Assembly (NCBI GenBank): GCA_947652605.1
Contig: OX393581.1
Location: 47,825,924-47,889,923 of the forward strand
Direction: 5' to 3'
Source of the DNA: Elmis aenea
Taxonomy: Eukaryota > Arthropoda > Insecta > Coleoptera > Elmidae
DNA length: 64,000 nt
Shown: positions 56,325 through 64,000 of the stretch, in pieces
Layout: each line of letters opens with the position of its first letter
Position numbering within the stretch: position 1 is the first letter of the stretch
Program-made: the position numbers and the translations under genes
Notes under the pieces: model-generated
Database searches by the model: none
The model's input: only the letters and a program-made list of their open reading frames with translations
Told to the model about the DNA's origin: nothing

Positions 56325-57354
56325 TATTTAAAACCACTCAAACATAACTATAAAAAATCTCAATTATCAACATTTGGGTGTATCAATTCTCACTTATTTT
56401 ATTTACAATTCACGTGAAAATCCCTGTCAACGCGAGACTAGCGTATAACATTGAAATTTCTACAACGAAATAAATCATAAACTGACAAAAACTTTCGGCA
56501 AAGTTATGCTCCAAGAAAACAAACACAACAACTACAAATTATAAGTTCACATAAATCATTAGTTTACGATTTGACCTGAGGTTGTCAATTACAATCGCTA
56601 CTGCATAAGGTAAAGCATGAAATACCGTTGCGGGAAATATCCACATGACAAAGTTAATAACGATAATTAGAGAGACATGCAAGCCATAACATAATAAATG
56701 CGGCCAGCACCCACTGCTTGTGGTAGTTCAAAGTACTCGGCTGTATTGGTGCCGTAACCTACTGACACATCGTATCCAGCAGGTAAAGGGGACATTAATA
56801 TAATATGAACGGATCTATCGATTTGCAGAGGGTGAGTACACCTGGCGGGGTAGCGCATTAAAATAATAGCTATTTTATATAATAGCTAACTACCTTATCG
56901 ATTGCGCGTCCCCAATAAATGAAATGAAGTTGATACCAAGCGCAAAGCTATAAGAAAATTCAATTTTTAAAATAGTTGAAATAATTCAAGCCGATGGCAG
57001 TTGTTGAAACGTATTTGATTATTTTAAGAAGATAGATTTGGAATGCTGCCTTGGCAACCACAGTTTAGATCATTGAAAAGAAGCGTTGAAATTATTACAA
57101 TGTTGTAACATGAAAATTCTTGGAGATTTTGCCACGTACACAATTAAAAATTGGCTTGGTGACAAAATATTGGTGTATTTTTTTGTATTAATTTGATTCA
57201 TTAAAATCAGGGGTCAATTTTCTACATAACTTATTGCAATTGCCTAGACATTATTCAAAATCTATACCAAAATTGTTAAAGTTTAGCACGCAATCTAAGG
57301 CAAACAATTTAATTTCTCTTTAGACAAAACAGCCCCATTTTAAATGGACCTATA
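56325..57354. other. No gene or clear repeat seen
   Basis: A GC-richer block (56690-56870) has a 63-codon minus frame with no domain and no splice support. The rest is AT-rich. Confidence 0.4.
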
Positions 57355-58329
57355 CAGGGTAGTCCACATAGAAGGGCTACTATGGGGATTTCGTAAACGG
57401 TAAGAGATACAAAGAAGTTTAAATTGGGCAAATTGTTCCCCTTTCTGGGACCTATTCAGTGATGCTTTAATGTTTTAAAAAAGTTCCAATAGATAATAAA
57501 CAAAAATCAAAATGTGTATTTAATAAAAAATCATTTATAACTCGGTTATACTTGATGGCACAAAAATATTTTTGGGGATGTAAAATGAGAACATTATTTT
57601 TTTTTAAATAATTGTTTAAACCCTTAGATAAATAACAAACTTGCATTTTTTTAAATGGAAACCATAATTGGCTATGACCTCATAAAAAGCATTTTTTCTC
57701 TCTCTTTTCAATAATATAAGGTTTGATGAATCCATGTTGATATTTAAGCTCAAAACAAATGAAAATCATCAAGAAATCCCTATAAAGTTATAGAGAGCCA
57801 TAAATTTAAACAATGAATGTTTTTATTTTACAATGCGTAAAAAAGCCAGAACTGTTTCCCCAAAAATATTTTTGTATTATTAAGTATAACCCAGTTATAA
57901 AAATATATAAAAGTCCAGCCTGACTCTGTCTGTGTGTGACTCTATCTGTGACTCTGTAACGCATGAATATAGTAACGCAGTAAACTACTACGGGTTCATT
58001 TGACCGACTGAGTTGTGTCTAATGAACCGTACATTTTTACGCACGGGTAACATAACAGTGTCTAACTTGCAGCTCACGGTATTATAAAAAGTAATAGTTT
58101 AAATTTAAGATATACAATATTCCCGTCCTAGAACGGGTTACGTGCTAGTTAATGAAAAAAAGACCATTTCAATTTTTGTTTATTATCTAGTGTGCCATGG
58201 AACTTTTTTAAAACATTAAAGCATCACTGAATAGGTCTCAGAAAGGAACAATTTATCTAATTTAAACTTCTTTGTAGCTCTTACCGTTTACGAGATCCCA
58301 ATAGTGGCCCTTTTATGTGGACCACCCTG
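57355..58329. mobile_element. Palindromic element family F copy 2, carrying a Helitron
   Basis: Ends CAGGGTAGTCCACATAGAAG and cttttatgtggaccACCCTG, TA on both sides. It matches 15769-16550, including cgtaaacggtaagag..acaaagaag in both arms. Relative to copy 1, about 250 bp at 57900-58148 are inserted into the right arm. Confidence 0.85.
57900..58148 (+). mobile_element. Small non-autonomous Helitron
   Basis: The 3' end shows the Helitron signature: hairpin CCCGT (58122-58126) with ACGGG (58133-58137), then 7 bases, then CTAG (58145-58148) followed by T. The 5' end atatataaaagtccagcctga with tctgtctgtgtg downstream resembles insect Helitron starts. The empty site is visible in the family F copy at 15769-16550. 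The exact 5' boundary is uncertain and there is no coding capacity. Confidence 0.6.
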
Positions 58330-59914
58330 TATAAAGACTAAACGTATTTAATTTTAAACTATCATTACGAATATAAATAAGTTTAAATTAAAATCCCATG
58401 TTTTTCGAAGAAATTCGTCGAGTGTATGACTAAAAGATAATCCTCCTCTATATGAATGCAAGAATTTTTGTGTTTAAAAATTCCTATTGATTTTCTAACA
58501 AAGCTTCTACGATTTTTAATTATATTTATTTATACTACATTTACTATTGAGAATGTTTTCTGCCGATCAGCAAAGACAAACATTTTCTAACTTGACTTCT
58601 ACGAAACAATTCACTCCTGAAATCGTCCAAATAAAAAAACACAGCAACTGAAAAGGGACCAGAACTAAAAGCGATTACTGCTGAAGCGAAAATCGCTACT
58701 GCTAATGTATTACAGCTCAATACATCACTTTACTCATCATTGCCTTAATCGTAACTAAAATATGACTGGTCAAGCATGAAGCTGTATATATTTTGAATAT
58801 TAAAATCAATAACATCAAGTCGTTAGTAAGACGTTGAGGAATTCATTGCGTTTCATTAACTTTCTGTGGAAAAATCTTCGTTTACAGAGAATAATAATAT
58901 AATTTTCTAAATAAGATTTTTAAGATTAATTAAACTTGTGGCTAATATTTTAAATTATAAATAGACCTAGTAAATAAATATTACTTGGAGCTTACGATAA
59001 CACGACGATTACAGAATCCTTTAAAATAGTAACGAGACAGCAAAAGGTTTAGGCTTCCTTACCTGCAACAAAAGAAAAACAAAAATTAGTTTCACTAAAC
59101 TCCAGTGCAACGTTACATTTCATTATGTCAATAAAAAGACAAGTTACAAAAGACTGCAACAGTGGCTTTTCTATGTGGACCACCCTGTATATTCTAAACT
59201 CCGTGTCATCTTGGTGTTCCAATTAACAACGTACCTACTTATTACTGTATAACTTACGATTTCATGTAAAAAAATCTTCTAACCAAAGAAATGTAGGATT
59301 ATATAATGAAAAGCTACGATTTTAAACCAGAAGGTGAATGTTATTCCCTATATTCCCATAATTTATCCATCACAGCCACGTTTCCATATTTAATAACAAG
59401 CGTGTACATCAGTACCTAAAGCTCATGTTTTATTTAATAAAATGTTGAAGTTACATAACCAGATAATACTCGAAGTTTGTACTTTACGAAATTCCTCTGC
59501 ATCTTGTGCTACAAGTCTGCCGCAGTTTGGGGAGTGTTTAATCAAAACATAATATGATATCTAGCACATAATTACTGTGAGAACGCTATTACACTAGGTT
59601 ATAATATTGTCGATATCTTATTTCAAGTATTATAGTTAGCGCAGAGTTTGCTTTATATAAATTCACTTCAGTTTTGTGCTCTTGTCTGTTCCGTATAGTA
59701 TAATGTGTACAATGCTTCTTTGCAACTTTCCATAATAATTTAATTACTTTAGATCTAACGAAAATACACTATCATAATTTTCATGATAAAATGGCGAGTG
59801 ATTCAACACACTGTTGCCATTTTCTTATGCAATAAACGTTTTTTTAAGTCAAGATCGGTAAATGTACTTAATTTTTAACATCTATTTTATTTTATAATAA
59901 AAGATGGGAGTATG
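58330..59914. other. No gene; solo family F end and a recursive-splice-like motif
   Basis: A 25-bp family F right end occurs at about 59163-59187 (gtggcttttctatgtggaccaCCCTG, split here as cagtggcttttctatg + tggaccaccctg) and is followed by TA. Its element body is absent. The splice motif is listed separately. Confidence 0.4.
59057..59088 (-). promoter_or_regulatory. Candidate recursive splice site (3'ss fused to 5'ss)
   Basis: On the minus strand: ttttgtttttcttttgttgcag|GTAAGGAAG, with the junction between 59063 and 59062. The pyrimidine tract is long and the joined CAG|GTAAG is an excellent match to both splice sites. It resembles the site at 21005, and about 30 bp around the two sites are alike. 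Confidence 0.4.
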
Positions 59915-60473
59915 CAGGGTGATTGAAATTCGAGTTTAAGCATGGGGATCTCGCTTATTGTAATAGCTAGAGTGTACGTTCAAATTTGGCAAAGTTGCTA
60001 AATTCGATGCTCATAGACAACCCAAAGAGAAATTGAAAATATCTCAAACGGTATTCGAGAAAATTAGGAAAAACTGGAAAATACGATTTAAAAAAATCGT
60101 CTATAACCCCTTTGGAGTTTCAAATATTTTAAATGTGTAAAAACCTTGCCCAAGCAACTTTTTAAGCCGAATCGGATGGTGGTCACAAATTTTTCCCGGA
60201 TCGATTCCCCATTCGATTCGGCTTAAAAAGTTGCTTCGGCCATGTTTTTACACATTTAACATATTTCAAACTCCAAAGGAGTTATAAACGATTTTCAAAA
60301 ATCGTATTTTCCGGTTTTTCCTAATTTTCTCGAATACCGTTTGAGATATTTTCAATTTCTCGTTGGAATATTAATGAGCACTGAATTTAGCAACTTTGCC
60401 CAATTTAAACTTATACTCTAGCTATTATAATAAGGGAGATACCCATGCTTAAACTCGAATTTTAATCAACCTG
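59915..60473. mobile_element. Palindromic element, family J copy 2 (559 bp)
   Basis: Ends CAGGGTGATTGAAATTCGAG and ctcgaattttaatcaACCTG; the left flank is TATG rather than TA, the right flank TA. Arms of about 265 bp mirror almost perfectly (gttgcttcggc.atgtttttacac / gtgtaaaaaccttgcccaagcaac, ccgattcgg). Compared with 41368-42291 the central 360 bp are missing. Confidence 0.85.
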
Positions 60474-61086
60474 TATAACTAAACTCAAATTAACAATAGA
60501 ATGCAACTGAAGCCAGCAGATCAAACTGTTAAAAGTTGCTTTAATTTGCTGTGTTCTCTAAAAAAATATTTACCCCCTTGCACCCTTTTGAAGTCACTGA
60601 CCCAAACTTAATTAAAGTAAAACAAACGTTGTTCAACCGTGGTTAAACATAATAATTAATTTTCTTTGTTAAGTTTGTAATTAAAATGCACAGAATATTC
60701 CAAACTTAAGAACAGGAAAAGAAAAGAAAAATAACTGTACAAGCGAAGACGAACATCTTTGGGATAACCACGCGTTTCTATCCGATTAAAAAAAATACAG
60801 TTATTTATTATTTATGTCCTACGCGGCAGGTTATTAGGTTAAGGCCGTCATAACAGTAGGTCAGATTTTTGTCTACCTGGAAAATTATACGTTATGGATT
60901 ATTGCCACCTTACATATACAATATTAGGTGGAACGTTTTTTATTTAGCCTAAATTGCCGATTAAAAAGACGAAATATCTATAGCATACGACTAAAACCTG
61001 TCTCAATGAATCACTTAGTGCGTAGACCTTTAAAAAGTGTGCCAATACTTCATGTATTTCAGGCAAATACTGGTTAAAACAATATA
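60474..61086. other. No gene or clear repeat seen
   Basis: AT-rich sequence without a recognised feature. Confidence 0.4.
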
Positions 61087-61207
61087 CAGGGTGTCATTAG
61101 TGCGTGATCGGTCGATTGTGGCTAAACGGTTTGAGATAGAAAGTTGATTCAAACGCTACATCATACAGTTTTTTCTTTCGAACAAGATAAAAATATTTTT
61201 AAATATA

Positions 61208-62393
61208 CAGGGTGAGTCACCTCTCTGAAACTAATAGCAACTTTTAAATTTCAAATATAACATCTTATTTTTTATTTAATATTTTTGACCGTCTTTATTT
61301 TAGCTTTGTACCAATATAAAATACTACAGGTTTTTATGCGGCCTTGTCACTAAAAAAATAATTTTCAAAATTTTTTAAGGTTTGAAGTCTTTATTTAAAA
61401 AATTCTCCTGAAGTTATTTTTCGAAGTAAAGAGTTGTAATTTGGTAAGGACATGCAGAAAACATTGCCCTATTCGCTTGATATGAAAAAGTTTGAATCAC
61501 GCATACAGGGTGTTTATAAATAGGTGGCAACTTCCTTAATTTTCAAAAGCTCGTAACTCAATGTTTTCAAATGCAAACTCCTGTATTTTCTTATGTCATC
61601 GAATTTGTCTTTAAGAGAGCTTAATTTTTTGTTAAGTATGTCCTATACCCAAAACTCGTACTTTTCGAGATATTCGACTTTTTTTTTAATCTAATCGTTA
61701 TTGAAGCAAATAGAGTGCCGTGGAAATCGAAAAAACTGCCTATTCACTTCACTAATGTCAAATACTTTTCATTTATTTCTTGAATTATTGCATTTCTACA
61801 ATTAATTTTACTTTACAAGAGCAAATTAATATTGCCTGGGAGAAGGTGAAAGAAATCTTAGTCAGTTTTTTCGATTTGCGCGGCACTCTATTGGCTTCAG
61901 TAACGATTAGAAGAATAAACGTCGAATATCTCGAAAAGTATGAGTTTTGGGTATAGGATATACTTAACAAAAAATTAAGCTCTCTTAAAGACGAATTTGA
62001 TGACATAAAAAAATACAGGGGTTTGCATTAGAAAAAATTGGGTTACGAGCTTTTGAAAATCATGGAAGTTTCCACCTATTTATGAACACCCTGTATGCGT
62101 GATTCAAACTTTTTCATATCGATCGAATAGAGCAATGTTTTCTGCATGTCCTTGCCAAAGTACAGCTCTGTACTTTGAAAAATAACTTCAGGAGAATTTT
62201 TTGAATAAAGACTTAAAACATCGAAAAATTTTGAAAATTATTTTTTTTTAGTGACAACGCCGAATAAAAACCTGTAGTATTTTATATTGATGCAAAGCTA
62301 AATTAAAGGCGGCCAAGAATATTAAATAAAAAATGGGGTGTTGTATTTGAAATATAAAAGTTGCTATTAGTTCCAGAGATGTGACTCGCCCTG
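61208..62393. mobile_element. Middle element, family N2
   Basis: Ends CAGGGTGAGTCACCTCTCTG and ccagagatgtgactCGCCCTG, TA outside both. Arms 61208-61503 and 62096-62393 mirror (actaatagcaacttttaaatt / atataaaagttgctattagt, aattctcctgaagttatttttc, gacatgcagaaaacattgc). Confidence 0.85.
61506..62093. mobile_element. Inner element, family N3
   Basis: Ends CAGGGTGTTTATAAATAGGTG and cacctatttatgaaCACCCTG, TA outside both. Arms of about 270 bp mirror (aaaagctcgtaactcaat / attgggttacgagctttt, ttaagagagcttaattttttg, tatacccaaaactcgtac). The centre is near 61795. No coding sequence. Confidence 0.85.
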
Positions 62394-62515
62394 TATATTT
62401 GAAAATATTTTTATCGTGTTCAGAAGAAAAAACTGCATGAAATAGCGTTTGACTCTAATTTTTATCTCAAACCGTTTAGCCACAATCGACCGATCCCGCA
62501 CTAATGACTCACCCT

Positions 62516-63152
62516 GTATAACCACGCAACGAGATTCTTAAACAAAGTACTTTATAAAAGACTGCATAAAATATCTCCATTTCAGTCTAATTCATCACAC
62601 TTTGTTAATGTAACTTACCAAACAACAATACAACTGCAAACACTGCAAAACTTGACAATTTATGCCACTCATTACCACTCCTACTAAGTTGCACCAAACT
62701 TGATAACATCTTTTGATACCGAGCGCATTCATAATATGCACGTCGGTCTCTTGAATGAACTGAATCTAATGCAGGAACGGTATCAGAACGTCAACACGCG
62801 GATCATTAACAATCAAATGTTATATCTAACCTTCGGATACATAACAACGCTTAATTGTATGCATAAATTTTATTAGTCGGCGTGGGTTTTATATATCTAC
62901 ATAAACAGGAGAGCAGCTGCAACAAGAATCTGCACCGAGAGCACTCCGAGACGAATAATATGAATACCAAACGCAGTGTAGACCAGCTAAAAGCTCACTT
63001 TATTTGCATGGAAATTTAAAAACTGATTAAATAATCAAAAAGAAAAATTGACTTCGATTGTTACGTCAGTCACTTCCGGAACTAATATACAAGTTTAAAC
63101 GAATGGACGAGTAGATGTAGAAAAATTACGTGCGGAAAAAATTAATAGGGAA
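62516..63152. other. No gene or clear repeat seen
   Basis: AT-rich. The block 62880-62970 (gggttttatatatctacataaacagg...gagcactccgagacg) has a TATA-like string but no supported exon. Confidence 0.4.
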
Positions 63153-63302
63153 GACCGGGGATAAAAGTAACACGGGTAGGTTGTAACAGTGCCTGTAGTT
63201 TCTTTAATTTTTGTTATATGTCGCCCTAGGCGCTTATGCAATGTTCATTTACATCCACCTCCCTACATACATTGCTAGTTTTCATCTCTCATAGGGGGTT
63301 AA
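63153..63302 (+). repeat. Left end of a pogo-like (TA-GGG.AGACCGGGG) element, truncated
   Basis: After TA the sequence GGGAAGACCGGGGATAAAAG followed by taacac resembles the inverted end at 866-895. No right end is seen before the LINE sequence at 63303. Confidence 0.4.
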
Positions 63303-64000
63303 GGATTTAATACATCGAAAGGACTGAAACAAGGATGTTGCTTGTCCTCAACGCTATTTTAAATATACACTGAACACTCCTTGAAAACATGAAAAAAAAA
63401 TGCAAGGGCATGGGGATAAATATAGGAGAAAGCAATATATACACTGCGAATTTGCTGACGACCAGGTGCTTATAGCCCAAGATAAGAAGACCTCCAATAC
63501 AAGACAAGGAAAATTAAAGAAGAATACGAAAAAGCGGGGCTCTCTATGAATATGGAGAAAACTAAATACCTTTGTATTTGGGGGAGAAACCGGGGATCTA
63601 GAATTAGAAAGAGGAGAGAAAATATCTAAATGCGACAGCTAACAATACCTGGGTGTAAAAATTCAAGATGATGGAAAGGATGAAAAAGAAGTTCGTCAAC
63701 GAATAAGACAAGGAAGAAGAGGCATCAAAAGGCTAAATAAAATATGGTGGAGTAAAGAAATAACAAAGAACAGAAAATACAACATATACAACAGTTATTA
63801 AAAGTACGGTATTGTATGGAGCAGAAGCATGGAAGTGAACAGAAGGAGATAAAAGAAGGCTGGAAGCTTTGGAGATGGTTGCCCTAAAAAGATTGTGTAG
63901 AATGTCTAGACTAGATAGAGTACCGAACACAACAATTAAAGAATTTATTGGACTGAGGGAAACTATAACACAGGAGGCAGAAAGACGACAACTAATTTGG
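63303..64000 (+). pseudogene. LINE reverse transcriptase fragment, runs off the window
   Basis: Successive frames give LKQGCCLS, IYTANLLTTR / EFADDQVLIAQDKKTS (around 63447-63495), KEEYEKAGLSMNMEKTKYL, QLTIPGCKN / YLGVKIQDDGKDEKEVRQR, GIKRLNKIWWSKEITKN, YNSY / STVLYGAEAW and EALEMVALKRLCRMSRLDRV. The FADD block is the RT active site and is kept here. The remaining segments are the thumb and C-terminal region of an insect non-LTR retrotransposon. Several frameshifts and at least one stop make it inactive. It is a different family from the LINE at 54827-55700 (FADDQ versus YADDV type). Confidence 0.8.

Larger units (their letters stand above)
61087..62515. mobile_element. Outer element of a triple concentric palindrome, family N1
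   Basis: Ends CAGGGTGTCATTAGTGCGTG and cccgcactaatgactCACCCTG, TA outside both. Arms 61087-61205 and 62396-62515 mirror (gatcggtcgattgtggcta / tagccacaatcgaccgatc, aacggtttgagata). Its interior is entirely occupied by N2. Confidence 0.85.

Noticed and set aside
59654..59675. TATATAAA followed by TTCAGTT as a promoter
   Set aside because: The initiator-like motif is only about 15 bases from the TATA string, too close for a usual start, and no exon follows.
1..64000. CRISPR arrays, tRNA and rRNA genes, operons
   Set aside because: Direct repeats are diverged transposon parts with no regular spacers; no cloverleaf or rRNA core sequence was noticed; the DNA is animal nuclear.

Overview
The window is AT-rich nuclear DNA from an animal, most likely an insect. 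The reasons are its Tc1/mariner, pogo, hAT, Harbinger, Helitron and non-LTR elements, short-intron splice signals, and no trace of operons or of rRNA or tRNA genes. Termini of the form TA-CAGGGTG...CACCCTG-TA in this abundance recall beetle genomes, but the order is a guess. No complete host gene is present; the window reads as intron or intergenic DNA filled by old transposons.

The dominant feature is a superfamily of palindromic elements bounded by CAGGGTG/CACCCTG and flanked by TA. More than twenty complete or partial copies are seen, in about a dozen families with unrelated interiors. Many are nearly perfect inverted repeats with arms of 100 to about 800 bp. Relics of mariner-like transposase lie inside two of them: HTH halves in both arms at 23.4-24.0 kb, and a DDE half at 52.0-52.35 kb. 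This suggests they are inverted-duplication derivatives of mariner-type elements.

Layout. 0-9 kb: palindromic elements, hAT elements and one hAT inserted in another. 8.8-11.5 kb: a hAT with a perfect 8-bp duplication, then a full-length but broken mariner with TA ends. 13.2-20.2 kb: more palindromes, a GC-rich hairpin, a candidate transcribed segment, an inverted element pair and a tandem repeat. 21.8-27.0 kb: a small conserved ORF repeat, then a four-level nest (palindrome > mariner > Harbinger > hAT). 27.4-27.85 kb: a possible + strand promoter and first exon. 28-45.7 kb: palindromes, two pogo-like elements, a Harbinger relic and a hAT. 45.7-48.3 kb: little. 48.5-53.25 kb: two long hairpin elements. 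53.4-53.6 kb: the best host-gene candidate, a minus-strand first coding exon ending at a strong splice donor. 54.4-55.7 kb: a mariner cut by a LINE. 55.7-62.5 kb: palindromes, a Helitron and a triple concentric palindrome. 63.3-64 kb: a second LINE running off the end.

Two minus-strand motifs, at 21.0 and 59.06 kb, look like recursive splice sites (3' splice site fused to GTAAG). With the 53.4 kb exon they suggest that one or more long minus-strand introns cross the window. All family calls rest on reading the sequence by eye; no database search was possible.
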